Source: Bacillota bacterium
GTDB lineage: Bacteria; Bacillota; Clostridia; Lachnospirales; Lachnospiraceae
Assembly: GCA_023399455.1 (NCBI GenBank)
Contig: JAEWPN010000077.1
Location: 1-15,727, forward strand
Reading direction: 5' to 3'
DNA: 15,727 nucleotides
The translations under genes were made by a program, and so were the position numbers. How positions within the stretch are numbered: position 1 is the stretch's first letter; every line of letters begins with the position of its first letter. Positions 7,506 through 14,667 of this stretch are shown here, one piece after another. The notes below the pieces were generated by a model. The model saw only the letters and a list, made by a program, of their open reading frames with translations, was not told the origin of the DNA and did not search any database.

Positions 7506-7557
7506 CTCATTATTATTTCATCACTGTTAATTACTATTTTATAATCTTTTACCGCAT

Positions 7558-8604
7558 TTATTTATTAGCTGCAAGATCTGCTCTCAATCTCTCCGTAAGT
7601 GCAGGAACAATTTTGTTCAAGTCTCCCACAATACCGTAATCAGCCACGTCGAAGATAGGAGCTGTCTCATCCTTGTTAATAGCGATGATAACATCGGATT
7701 CTTCCATACCTGCTAAATGCTGGATCGCTCCGGAAATACCGATTGCGAAGTACAGATTAGGGCGAACGGTCTTACCGGTCTGACCTACCTGAAGATCCTT
7801 CGGCTTCCATCCGGAATCAACAGCGGCACGGGAACAGCTTACTGTAGCGCCCAGTACATCTGCGAGATCTTCCAATATCTTGAAGTTCTCACCGCTGCAA
7901 ACGCCACGGCCGCCGGAAACAAGGATTTTCGCATCCATGATATCTTCCGTCTCAGCAACAGATTTTACTATATCGAGGATTTCAACATATTTATCGTTAG
8001 GTGTAAATCCGGGATTGAACTCTTCAACAACAGCTTTCGCGTTTTCATCCTTACGAGCCTTCTGCATAACACCGGGGCGAACCGTCGCCATCTGGGGACG
8101 GAACTGCGGACATGCGATCGTAGCGATAGTATTGCCGCCGAATGCAGGACGTGTCATGAGAAGCTGGTTGTGAAGCTGCTCTCTTCCCGGGATAGGGTTG
8201 ATCGGGAAATCGCCGACTTCAAGTCTCGTACAGTCTGCCGTAAGTCCGGTATGCACTCTTGCGGATACACGGGGACCGAGATCGCGTCCGATTGCGGTAG
8301 CACCAACTAAGAAAATTTCCGGTTTATATTTCTCGATAACAGAAGCCAGCGCATGTGTGTAAGGCTCTGTTCTGTATTCCTTCAGTTCGGGATCATCCAC
8401 AAGAATAACCTTATCCGCGCCGTAAGCCGCGAGCTCGTCCGCAAGCGCTTTCACACCGCTTCCTACCAAAACAGCCGTAACTTCAGTTCCTAAATCTTTT
8501 GCAAGCTCTTTGCCCTTACCCACCAATTCCAAAGCGATACCGCTAAGCTCGTTATCTACCTGCTGTGCAAAGACAAATACTCCTTTATATTCTGCTATAT
8601 TCAT
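7558..8604 (-). CDS. etfA: Electron transfer flavoprotein subunit alpha
   Basis: EtfA pairs with EtfB and passes electrons between NADH, ferredoxin and butyryl-CoA dehydrogenase. The 348-residue protein has the N-terminal domain (MNIAEYKGVFVFAQQ onward) and the C-terminal FAD-binding domain with SGGRGVCSGENF, then SRAAVDSGWKP, QVGQTGKTVRP and LYFAIGISGAIQHLAGM (284-300). There is no N-terminal ferredoxin-like extension, unlike some clostridial EtfA. It is the last gene of the operon, 30 bp after etfB, and is followed by the terminator. The ribosome site is weak (GTGGTGA, 6 nt before the ATG). In clostridial butyrate operons this ETF with Bcd bifurcates electrons, reducing crotonyl-CoA and ferredoxin at the expense of NADH. 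That is inferred here from gene context. Confidence 0.95.
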   Translation of the reverse strand: MNIAEYKGVFVFAQQVDNELSGIALELVGKGKELAKDLGTEVTAVLVGSGVKALADELAAYGADKVILVDDPELKEYRTEPYTHALASVIEKYKPEIFLVGATAIGRDLGPRVSARVHTGLTADCTRLEVGDFPINPIPGREQLHNQLLMTRPAFGGNTIATIACPQFRPQMATVRPGVMQKARKDENAKAVVEEFNPGFTPNDKYVEILDIVKSVAETEDIMDAKILVSGGRGVCSGENFKILEDLADVLGATVSCSRAAVDSGWKPKDLQVGQTGKTVRPNLYFAIGISGAIQHLAGMEESDVIIAINKDETAPIFDVADYGIVGDLNKIVPALTERLRADLAANK

Positions 8605-8634
8605 TCTTATTCACCACGCTTTTCCTTTGATTTA

Positions 8635-9417
8635 TTAAATGATGTGTTTCTCTTTTAATCTTTCCATGATGTAGTCTACAGATTCCGTAGGATCAAGAGC
8701 AACCTTTGCTCCCACACCCTTTCTCACTCTGTCAGATGCTCTGGCGATCTGTGTAGGTGAACCCTTGAGTCCAAGGTTGGAATCCTCTACATCCACCAAG
8801 TTACTTCTTCCCCATACGGTAATCTCTGCATCATAAGCATCAAAGATTCCGCCCGGAGTCATGTAACGAGGCTCGTTCAGCTCCGCGAGCGCTGTAATCA
8901 GGCAAGGCATTTTAGCCTTTAATACGTGATATCTGTCATCATATTGGCGCTCTACCACTACGCTGTCGCCCTCTATCTTAATATCCTGCGCATAAGAGAT
9001 TACCGGAATTCCCAGGTGCTCGGAAATCTGCGGTCCTACTTGTGCGGTATCGCCGTCGATAGCCTGACGGCCGGTGATAATCAAATCATATTCCAAATTG
9101 CGAATCGCTCCGGCAAGTGTCTGGGAAGTCGCCCATGTGTCCGCACCGCCGAGAACTCTGTCCGTTACGAGAACTCCTTTATCCGCGCCCATAGCGATCG
9201 CTTCGCGAAGCACTTCTTCCGCCTTAGGAAGACCCATGGTAATTGCGGTCACTTCCGCGCCGTACTGATCTTTTATTCTAAGAGCTGCTTCAAGTCCTGC
9301 CTTATCATCGGGATTCATGATGGTAAGCATAGCACCTCTGTCCAGCGTTCCATCGGGATTGAATTTAACGCCGCCCTTTGTATCGGGTACCTGTTTAATA
9401 CAAACAACAATTTTCAT
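8635..9417 (-). CDS. etfB: Electron transfer flavoprotein subunit beta
   Basis: EtfB is the smaller ETF subunit and in bifurcating complexes holds the FAD that receives the hydride from NADH. The product from 9417 is 260 residues, the usual length. It begins MKIVVCIKQVPDT, the normal family start, and contains NPDDKAGLEAALRIKD (36-51), AIAMGADKGVLVTDR (73-87), DTWATSQTLAGAI (93-105) and GRQAIDGDTAQVGPQ (116-130). The reading frame extends 12 codons further up, but AAGGAG (9428-9433) sits 10 nt before the ATG at 9417 and inside that extension, so the shorter form is chosen. It lies between bcd and etfA in the butyrate operon, in the common clostridial order bcd-etfB-etfA. Confidence 0.95.
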   Translation of the reverse strand: MKIVVCIKQVPDTKGGVKFNPDGTLDRGAMLTIMNPDDKAGLEAALRIKDQYGAEVTAITMGLPKAEEVLREAIAMGADKGVLVTDRVLGGADTWATSQTLAGAIRNLEYDLIITGRQAIDGDTAQVGPQISEHLGIPVISYAQDIKIEGDSVVVERQYDDRYHVLKAKMPCLITALAELNEPRYMTPGGIFDAYDAEITVWGRSNLVDVEDSNLGLKGSPTQIARASDRVRKGVGAKVALDPTESVDYIMERLKEKHII

Positions 9418-9427
9418 TGTATTTCCA

Positions 9428-9433
9428 CTCCTT
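9428..9433 (-). promoter_or_regulatory. Ribosome binding site that fixes the etfB start
   Basis: AAGGAG on the - strand, 10 nt before the ATG at 9417. It selects this codon over the upstream in-frame ATG at 9453. Confidence 0.75.
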
Positions 9434-9465
9434 ATGTTTTCATTCATTTTCATTTGCTTAATTCA

Positions 9466-10620
9466 CTATTTCAGTATTGCGCCGGAAATTACCATTCTCT
9501 GAACCTCAGAAGTTCCTTCGTAGATCTCGGTAATCTTAGCATCGCGCATCATGCGCTCTACGTCATATTCTCTCGTGTAACCATAACCGCCGTGAAGCTG
9601 TACGGCCTTGGTCGTAACTTCCATAGCAACTTCCGCTGCGTACAATTTCGCTTTTGCAGCTTCTACGGAATAATTTTTCTGAGTTTCTTTTGCTTTGGCA
9701 GCCTTATAAACGAGCAGCTGAGCAGCTTCCGTCTTCGTAGCCATGTCGGCAAGCTGGAATTGTGTATTCTGGAAAGCGGCAATCGCTCTGCCGAACTGCT
9801 TTCTTTCCTTTACATAGTCGATCGTTCTTTCCAAAGCACCTTCTGCGAGACCAAGTGCCTGAGCAGCAATACCGATACGTCCGCCGTCAAGCGTATGCAT
9901 CGCGATACCGAAGCCCTTTCCTTCTGCGCCTAACAGGTTTTCTTTAGGGATTCTGCAATCCGTGAAAATCAATTCATAAGTAGATGAACCACGGATACCC
10001 ATTTTCTTTTCCTTCGTACCGAAGGAGAAGCCGGGAGTTCCTTTCTCCACGATGAAAGCAGAAATAATTTTCTTGCTTCTGCCCTTTGCATCGGTGGAAA
10101 CGCCCGTTACTGCAATGATAATATAAACATCGGCCTCTTTACCGTTGGTAATGAAGATCTTGGAGCCGTTAAGTACCCACTCGTCGCCGTCGAGAACAGC
10201 TTTTGTCTGCTGTCCCTGCGCATCGGTACCAGCGCCGGGCTCGGTCAGACCGAAAGCGCCTAATTTCTCGCCTTTTGCAAGAGCCGGAAGATATTTCTTC
10301 TTCTGCTCTTCCGTACCGTATGCCAGGATAGGGTCGCAGCAAAGAGAGGTGTGTGCGGAAACAATAACGCCTGTAGTTCCGCAAACCTTGGAAAGTTCTT
10401 CTACACACATAGCATATGTCAAAATATCGCAGCCCTGACCGCCGTACTCCTTCGGTATCGGAATACCGAGAAAGCCTGCCTTTGCCATTTTTGCAACAGT
10501 TTCTCTGGGAAACGTTTCTGTCTCATCTACTTCTTGTGCTAATGGCTTAACTTCTGTTTCAGCGAATTCTTTGAAAAGAGCTCTTGCCATTTCATGTTGT
10601 TTACTTAACATAAAATCCAT
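9466..10620 (-). CDS. bcd: Butyryl-CoA dehydrogenase (short-chain acyl-CoA dehydrogenase)
   Basis: This FAD enzyme reduces crotonyl-CoA to butyryl-CoA in the fermentation direction, with electrons from EtfAB. The 384-residue protein spans a complete acyl-CoA dehydrogenase: an N-terminal helical domain, the middle domain with [14 protein letters not shown] and [10 protein letters not shown], and the C-terminal domain with [21 protein letters not shown] and QLHGGYGY. The catalytic base is Glu368 in [10 protein letters not shown], the same position as in known butyryl-CoA dehydrogenases. The length and the start [10 protein letters not shown] match clostridial Bcd, and GGAGG lies 10 nt upstream. 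It sits between hbd and etfB. Identity with the clostridial butyrate enzyme is clear from its neighbours. Confidence 0.96.
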   Translation of the reverse strand: MDFMLSKQHEMARALFKEFAETEVKPLAQEVDETETFPRETVAKMAKAGFLGIPIPKEYGGQGCDILTYAMCVEELSKVCGTTGVIVSAHTSLCCDPILAYGTEEQKKKYLPALAKGEKLGAFGLTEPGAGTDAQGQQTKAVLDGDEWVLNGSKIFITNGKEADVYIIIAVTGVSTDAKGRSKKIISAFIVEKGTPGFSFGTKEKKMGIRGSSTYELIFTDCRIPKENLLGAEGKGFGIAMHTLDGGRIGIAAQALGLAEGALERTIDYVKERKQFGRAIAAFQNTQFQLADMATKTEAAQLLVYKAAKAKETQKNYSVEAAKAKLYAAEVAMEVTTKAVQLHGGYGYTREYDVERMMRDAKITEIYEGTSEVQRMVISGAILK

Positions 10621-10677
10621 GTTTTTATTTCCTCCATAAAGTTTTAATCATAGAAATTTTTATTATGATATGATCGA

Positions 10678-10703
10678 TCACAATGCGACTTCACAATGCG
10701 ATT
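10678..10703. repeat. Two tandem copies of a 13-bp sequence between hbd and bcd
   Basis: TCACAATGCGACT (10678-10690) is followed at once by TCACAATGCGATT (10691-10703), 12 of 13 identical. It lies in the 99-bp gap between the hbd stop and the bcd start. Most likely it is a small local duplication; a protein binding site is possible but unsupported. Confidence 0.6.
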
Positions 10704-10719
10704 TCATAACACTTGCTAT

Positions 10720-11559
10720 TTATTTGGAATAATCGTAGAAGCCTTTTCCGGTCTTCATACCGAGCTGTCCGCCGCGAACCATCTTCTTGAGAAGCGGGTG
10801 AGGACGGTATTTGGAATCGCCGGTCTCGCTCTGAAGAACTTCCATGATGGCGAGTACGATGTCAAGACCAACCAAATCTCCGAGAGCCAAAGGTCCCATG
10901 GGGTGGTTTGCTCCTAACTTCATTGCATTGTCAATACCTTCTACGCTGGCAACACCTTCCGCATAGATACCGATTGCTTCATTAATCATCGGAATGAGAA
11001 TTCTGTTTACAACAAATCCGGCTGCCTCGTTTACCTGTACCGGAGTCTTTCCGATTTCTTCGGAAATTGCTTTGATTTTATCAACTACTTCGTCAGACGT
11101 ATTAAGGCCTGCGATTACCTCTACGAGCTTCATAACAGGAGCCGGATTGAAGAAGTGCATTCCGATAACCGGTCTGTCCAGTCCTGCGCCGATCTCCGTG
11201 ATAGAAAGAGAAGATGTATTGGTAGCAAAAATACAATCCTTTTTGCAAATATCCTGAAGCTCCTTGAAGGTCTGTTTCTTAATATCCATAACCTCTAATG
11301 CTGCTTCCACTACCAAGTCACAATCTGTACAAATCGTTTTAACGCCCGTTGTGATCTTAGCGAGAATAGAATCTGCGGCAGCCTGCTCCATTTTACCTTT
11401 TTCAACGCGTTTCGCAAAACCTTTTGCGATTCTGTTCTTGCCGTTTGCAGCGAATTCTTCGTTGATGTCACAAAGAAATACTTCATATCCTTCTGTCTGG
11501 GCAAAAGCCTGTGCAATACCTGCGCCCATTGTTCCAGCACCAATAATACCTACTTTCAT
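10720..11559 (-). CDS. hbd: 3-hydroxybutyryl-CoA dehydrogenase
   Basis: This enzyme reduces acetoacetyl-CoA to 3-hydroxybutyryl-CoA. The 279-residue protein has the Rossmann loop GAGTMGAG (7-14) with an acidic Asp31 after the second strand, which suggests NADH rather than NADPH. The middle region carries [10 protein letters not shown] (114-123) and [16 protein letters not shown] (133-148), with the catalytic His135 and Glu147 pair spaced by 12 as in the family. The C-terminal dimer domain contains [16 protein letters not shown] and ends [17 protein letters not shown] is 7 nt before the ATG. It is third in the operon, between crt and bcd. The short-chain role and the (S)-3-hydroxy product are inferred from family and operon. 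Confidence 0.96.
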   Translation of the reverse strand: MKVGIIGAGTMGAGIAQAFAQTEGYEVFLCDINEEFAANGKNRIAKGFAKRVEKGKMEQAAADSILAKITTGVKTICTDCDLVVEAALEVMDIKKQTFKELQDICKKDCIFATNTSSLSITEIGAGLDRPVIGMHFFNPAPVMKLVEVIAGLNTSDEVVDKIKAISEEIGKTPVQVNEAAGFVVNRILIPMINEAIGIYAEGVASVEGIDNAMKLGANHPMGPLALGDLVGLDIVLAIMEVLQSETGDSKYRPHPLLKKMVRGGQLGMKTGKGFYDYSK

Positions 11560-11658
11560 CTTAGTTCCTCCTGATTTGTATTTATATAATTTATGTGATC
11601 TGCCGCCTTACTCTGTGCGGAAGTCCATCAATACCTAATTAAGTTGCTGCGAGATATT

Positions 11659-12435
11659 TTACTTGTTAAGGAACTGCTCTACCTTTCTCTTTTCCAGGAA
11701 AGCTGTCATTCCTTCCTTCTGGTCGAAGGATTCGAAGCAGTCGCCGAATAACTTCTCCTCGATTACGATTGCTTTATCCATATCCACATCCAAGCCGTCG
11801 TTAATTGCTTTTTTGCAGTTACGAACAGCTATCGGAGCATTCTTCGCAATACCTGCCGCCATTTTTTCCGCCGCCGGCATCAACTCCTCCTGCGTGTAAA
11901 CAGCATTTACAAGACCGATTCGAAGCGCTTCATCCGCTTTGATATTTCTTGCCGTATAAATCATCTGCTTCGCCATGCCTGCACCAACCAAACGAGCGAG
12001 CCGCTGTGTTCCGCCGAAGCCCGGTGTGATTCCCAGTCCTACTTCCGGCTGTCCGAATACTGCGTTGTCGGAACAGATCCTAATATCACAGCTCATGGAA
12101 ATCTCACAGCCTCCGCCCAATGCGAATCCGTTAATCGCTGCAATTACAGGAATAGGGAAGGTCTCCAGCTTGCGGAATACGTCGTTTCCTTTTTTGCCGA
12201 ATGTTTCGCCTTCTGCCTTTGTAAGAGAGCTCATCTCACCGATGTCCGCGCCGGCTACGAAGGACTTCTGCCCTGCACCTGTTAAAATAAGACATCTGAC
12301 TACATCCAGGTTAACAGCATCGAGGGTTTTGTCCAGTTCGTCAAGAACGGTGCTGTTCAATGCATTCAAAGCCTTTTCACGGCTGATGGTGATAATACCA
12401 ACCGCATCTTTCTGTTCATATACGATAAATTCCAT
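11659..12435 (-). CDS. crt: 3-hydroxybutyryl-CoA dehydratase (crotonase)
   Basis: Crotonase removes water from 3-hydroxybutyryl-CoA to give crotonyl-CoA. The 258-residue product is a complete enoyl-CoA hydratase. The oxyanion-hole segments are KSFVAGADIGEM and NGFALGGGCEISMSCDIRI, and the two catalytic glutamates are Glu111 and Glu131 (FGQPEVGLGITPGFGGTQRL), spaced by 20 as in crotonases. The start is placed at the ATG at 12435, giving MEFIVYEQKD, because AAGGAG is 8 nt before it. The in-frame ATG at 12441 would be only 2 nt from that site. It is the second gene of the operon, after a 192-bp gap from thl that contains a hairpin. Confidence 0.95.
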   Translation of the reverse strand: MEFIVYEQKDAVGIITISREKALNALNSTVLDELDKTLDAVNLDVVRCLILTGAGQKSFVAGADIGEMSSLTKAEGETFGKKGNDVFRKLETFPIPVIAAINGFALGGGCEISMSCDIRICSDNAVFGQPEVGLGITPGFGGTQRLARLVGAGMAKQMIYTARNIKADEALRIGLVNAVYTQEELMPAAEKMAAGIAKNAPIAVRNCKKAINDGLDVDMDKAIVIEEKLFGDCFESFDQKEGMTAFLEKRKVEQFLNK

Positions 12436-12443
12436 CTTCATTA

Positions 12444-12449
12444 CTCCTT
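12444..12449 (-). promoter_or_regulatory. Ribosome binding site that fixes the crt start
   Basis: AAGGAG on the - strand is 8 nt from the ATG at 12435 but only 2 nt from the ATG at 12441, so the second codon of the longer frame pair is the better start. Confidence 0.7.
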
Positions 12450-12559
12450 TTCTTCTTAATTATTAAGTTTTTTATTAAGTAGGTCATCTGCTGCCGGACA
12501 TTTGGCTTTCCCGCCTGCCTGATCCGCAAATCACCTAATTTTTCATCCGAATACAGTCC

Positions 12560-12608
12560 GATAAGCAGACCTGAGAGCGCCTTTAACATCTCGATTAGTC
12601 TGCTTATC
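12560..12608 (-). other. Hairpin in the thl-crt intergenic mRNA
   Basis: GATAAGCAGAC (12560-12570) and GTCTGCTTATC (12598-12608) are perfect inverted 11-bp arms around a 27-nt loop, 19 bp after the thl stop. No T tract follows on the - strand, so full termination is unlikely. Partial attenuation, RNA processing or 3'-end protection of the thl message are possible roles. Confidence 0.65.
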
Positions 12609-12627
12609 TTATTTTTAACTATTAATC

Positions 12628-13809
12628 TTACTCTCTTGTTACAACAGTAGCACAACCCATTCCACCGCCGATGCAAAGTGTAGCAAGACCGGTTTTGGCA
12701 TTCTTCGCTTCCATTTCATGAAGCAGAGTAACCAGGATACGGCAGCCGGAAGCTCCTACCGGGTGTCCTAATGCAATAGCTCCTCCGTTAGGATTGAGCT
12801 GCTTATCCACATCTATTCCTAAGTCTCTTCCTACCGCTACGGACTGTGCGGCAAAAGCCTCGTTTGCTTCGATAATATCGAAATCTTCTATCTTCAGGCC
12901 GGTTTTTGCCATGATTTTCTGAGTTGCGGCAACGGGGCCGATTCCCATAACCTCAGGCCTTACGCCCGCAAGAGCTCCTGCCACGAAGGTTGCCATAGGC
13001 TTAACGCCTAATTCTTTCGCTTTTTCTTCGCTCATAACGACAACTGCTGCTGCACCGTCATTGATTCCGGAAGCGTTTCCTGCCGTTACATATCCATCCT
13101 TATTGATAGTACGAAGCTTTGCGAGAGCATCTATCGTAGAACCTGCACGAGGGCCTTCATCCACTTTGAATTCAACCAGCTCTTTTTTCTTCTTTACCAT
13201 AACAGGTACGATTTCTTTGTCAAATGCGCCTGCCTTCTGAGCCGCTTCCGCCTTCTGCTGGCTCTTTAGCGCAAAATCATCCAATTCTTCTCTCGTGAGT
13301 CCCCATTCTGCGCAGATATTGTCTGCAGTCTGAATCATATGGTAGCTGTTGAACGCATCCCAAAGAGCGTCATTTACCATAGTATCCACTAAGGTTCCAT
13401 TGTTCATTCTATATCCGAAACGTGCCTGAGGAAGTGCGTAGGGAGCCAAAGACATATTTTCCATACCGCCTGCAACAACGATATCCGCATCTCCTGCCAT
13501 AATCATCTGTGCCGCCATATTGACGCAGTTAAGTCCCGAACCGCATACTACGTTAATGGTTACCGCGGGAACCTCTACCGGCAATCCTGCTTTAATAGTT
13601 GCCTGACGAGCCACATTCTGTCCAAGACCTGCCTGAATAACGCATCCCATATATACCTGATCAACTGCTTCCGGAGCAACTCCTGCTCTGTTTAAAGCTT
13701 CTTTAATTACAATTGCACCAAGCTCTGCTGCCGGTGTCGTGCTGAGACTTCCGCCCAGAGTTCCTATAGCCGTACGGCAAGCACCTGCTAAAACTACCTT
13801 TTTTCCCAT
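12628..13809 (-). CDS. thl: Acetyl-CoA acetyltransferase (thiolase)
   Basis: Thiolase condenses two acetyl-CoA to acetoacetyl-CoA, the entry step of butyrate synthesis. The 393-residue protein has the usual biosynthetic-thiolase length. The nucleophile is Cys89 in NVVCGSGL, followed later by [15 protein letters not shown] with His349, and CIGGGMG with Cys379. These are each one residue later than Cys88, His348 and Cys378 of Clostridium acetobutylicum ThlA. The frame is open 19 codons further upstream, but GGAGG lies 8 nt before the ATG at 13809 and the protein then begins MGKKVVLAG, as expected. It is the first gene of the operon, behind a strong promoter and a Rex-like operator. Confidence 0.96.
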   Translation of the reverse strand: MGKKVVLAGACRTAIGTLGGSLSTTPAAELGAIVIKEALNRAGVAPEAVDQVYMGCVIQAGLGQNVARQATIKAGLPVEVPAVTINVVCGSGLNCVNMAAQMIMAGDADIVVAGGMENMSLAPYALPQARFGYRMNNGTLVDTMVNDALWDAFNSYHMIQTADNICAEWGLTREELDDFALKSQQKAEAAQKAGAFDKEIVPVMVKKKKELVEFKVDEGPRAGSTIDALAKLRTINKDGYVTAGNASGINDGAAAVVVMSEEKAKELGVKPMATFVAGALAGVRPEVMGIGPVAATQKIMAKTGLKIEDFDIIEANEAFAAQSVAVGRDLGIDVDKQLNPNGGAIALGHPVGASGCRILVTLLHEMEAKNAKTGLATLCIGGGMGCATVVTRE

Positions 13810-13817
13810 TGTTTCTT

Positions 13818-13822
13818 CCTCC
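13818..13822 (-). promoter_or_regulatory. Ribosome binding site that fixes the thl start
   Basis: GGAGG on the - strand is 8 nt before the ATG at 13809. It lies within the longer open frame that begins at 13866, which argues against that start. Confidence 0.8.
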
Positions 13823-13869
13823 ATACAATATTGTGTCTGCCAAAGCAGAATGAGTGTTGATTGCAATGA

Positions 13870-13887
13870 TTGTTAATTTTTTATCAT
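13870..13887. promoter_or_regulatory. Putative Rex operator of the thl operon
   Basis: On the + strand TTGTTAA (13870-13876), TTTT, and TTATCAT (13881-13887) match the Rex palindrome TTGTTAA-N4-TTAACAA at 12 of 14 positions with exact spacing; one half is perfect. The site is just downstream of the expected thl transcription start (about +8 to +25), where it could block elongation or initiation. Confidence 0.65.
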
Positions 13888-13900
13888 TACCAGCGTCATT

Positions 13901-13929
13901 ATTATATCATAGGGTTTTTCATTTTGCAA
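13901..13929 (-). promoter_or_regulatory. Promoter of the thl-crt-hbd-bcd-etfB-etfA operon
   Basis: On the - strand a -35 box TTGCAA (13929-13924) and a perfect -10 box TATAAT (13906-13901) are separated by 17 bp. Transcription would begin near 13894, leaving a leader of about 85 nt. No other good promoter was noticed within the operon. Confidence 0.78.
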
Positions 13930-13968
13930 TGATAATAACGCCAATCGCTTCCAAGATAAATAAAAAAT

Positions 13969-13995
13969 GTTACTGGAAACGAAGTGAACAGTAAC
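13969..13995 (+). repeat. 27-nt palindromic repeat, copy B
   Basis: The ends GTTACTG (13969-13975) and CAGTAAC (13989-13995) pair perfectly around the 13-nt centre GAAACGAAGTGAA. It lies between the divergent thl and Rrf2-gene promoters. Confidence 0.75.
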
Positions 13996-14006
13996 TAAAA
14001 AATCAC

Positions 14007-14034
14007 TTGACTTATAAACTGAAACAATTATAAT
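14007..14034 (+). promoter_or_regulatory. Promoter of the Rrf2-family gene
   Basis: TTGACT (14007-14012) and a perfect TATAAT (14029-14034) are separated by 16 bp. Transcription would start near 14041, so the leader of about 100 nt would include the long hairpin at 14057-14111. Confidence 0.7.
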
Positions 14035-14056
14035 TACAGTATATATTATGAGACCA

Positions 14057-14111
14057 GGGTCAAAAGGTCATGTGTTTCATGTTTGCATGAAAAAACATGA
14101 CTTTGGGACCC
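14057..14111 (+). promoter_or_regulatory. Long hairpin in the leader of the Rrf2-family gene
   Basis: Three nested stems fold back on each other: GGGTC (14057-14061) with GACCC (14107-14111), GTCATGT (14067-14073) with ACATGAC (14095-14101), and TTTCATG (14075-14081) with CATGAAA (14086-14092), closing on a 4-nt loop. About 22 pairs form in total. The ribosome site at 14129-14135 stays outside the stem. It could be an autoregulatory operator or a structured 5' leader. It matches no riboswitch class I can recognise. Confidence 0.55.
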
Positions 14112-14142
14112 CGACATCATATTATAGTAAGGAGGCCAAGTC

Positions 14143-14589
14143 ATGAACAGTGAATTCGGTATAGCAGTACATGCGCTCGTCTTTCTGAACCGAAAGGCCT
14201 GTACCCTGTCCAGTACAGAGCTTGCCAGGAATGTGTGCACCAATCCGGCAAGAATACGCAAAATTATGGTAAAACTTAAGAACGCCGGACTCGTTTCCAC
14301 AAAGGAAGGGCTGGACGGCGGCTATCATCTGGAGGCAAAGCCGGAGAATATCTCTCTTTATCAAATCAGTGAAGCTCTGGACTTCAAATTTATCTCCTCT
14401 CCGTGGAAAAGCGGAAATGTCGATATGGATTGCCTGATTGCTTCCGGCATGGGACAAGTGCTGGATAACATCTATGAGGATTTGGATGCTCTCTGCAAGG
14501 AGCGCTTAAAAGGCATAACAATAAACAATATAGACGACGAAATCTTCGGTGCACTTTCTATAGATAAGCCTTGTGCTCCGAAACAATAA
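14143..14589 (+). CDS. Rrf2-family transcriptional regulator
   Basis: This is a small winged-helix DNA-binding regulator of 148 residues. The recognition region runs from TLSSTELARNVCTNPARIRKI (21-41) to the wing GLVSTKEGLDGGYHL (49-63), with LYQISEALD (72-80) after it, the typical Rrf2 layout. Cysteines are at 20, 32, 97, 118 and 144. The C-terminal ones (97, 118, 144) do not show the close three-cysteine cluster of IscR or NsrR, so a Fe-S cofactor is doubtful; a thiol switch is possible. AAGGAGG is 7 nt before the ATG. The next gene, a CcdA-TlpA fusion, begins 78 bp downstream and is a plausible target, which would fit a redox role. The actual signal and targets are unknown. The gene diverges from the butyrate operon. 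Confidence 0.9.
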   Translation: MNSEFGIAVHALVFLNRKACTLSSTELARNVCTNPARIRKIMVKLKNAGLVSTKEGLDGGYHLEAKPENISLYQISEALDFKFISSPWKSGNVDMDCLIASGMGQVLDNIYEDLDALCKERLKGITINNIDDEIFGALSIDKPCAPKQ

Positions 14590-14614
14590 AAAGAAACTGC
14601 AGTGTAACTATTAC

Positions 14615-14641
14615 GTTACTGAGAACGGAGTGAACAGTAAC
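14615..14641 (+). repeat. 27-nt palindromic repeat, copy C
   Basis: GTTACTG (14615-14621) and CAGTAAC (14635-14641) pair perfectly around the centre AGAACGGAGTGAA. It lies between the Rrf2-family gene and the CcdA-TlpA gene. No T tract follows, so it is not an obvious terminator. Confidence 0.8.
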
Positions 14642-14667
14642 ACTATTACAGCAAACGGAGGTAATAC

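Larger units (their letters stand above)
7287..7557. other. Intergenic region between pit and etfA
   Basis: This 271-bp gap holds the pit leader with a 9-codon reading frame (7308-7337), a weak 6-bp hairpin ACAACA/TGTTGT (7364-7382), an AT-rich stretch (about 7410-7440), the third copy of TCAATCGATGGTAC (7447-7460), and the terminator of the butyrate operon (7468-7505). No convincing pit promoter with two good boxes could be assigned. Confidence 0.6.

Noticed and set aside
8926..9933. 335-codon + strand frame across etfB and bcd
   Set aside because: It lies opposite two complete, conserved genes and shows no known motif; a shadow frame.
11560..11658. Resemblance between the thl-crt and crt-hbd gaps (ATCTGC-N-GCC and ACCTAAT)
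   Set aside because: The matches are short and separated by unequal distances; chance is not excluded.
12416..12676. Possible small gene on the - strand in the thl-crt gap
   Set aside because: It begins inside the thl coding end, has no ribosome site, and its peptide is low in recognisable features; the gap is better explained by the hairpin and leader.
14615..14641. Palindromic repeat copy C as the terminator of the Rrf2 gene
   Set aside because: There is no T tract after the stem and the same sequence occurs elsewhere in unrelated positions, so it is listed as a repeat.
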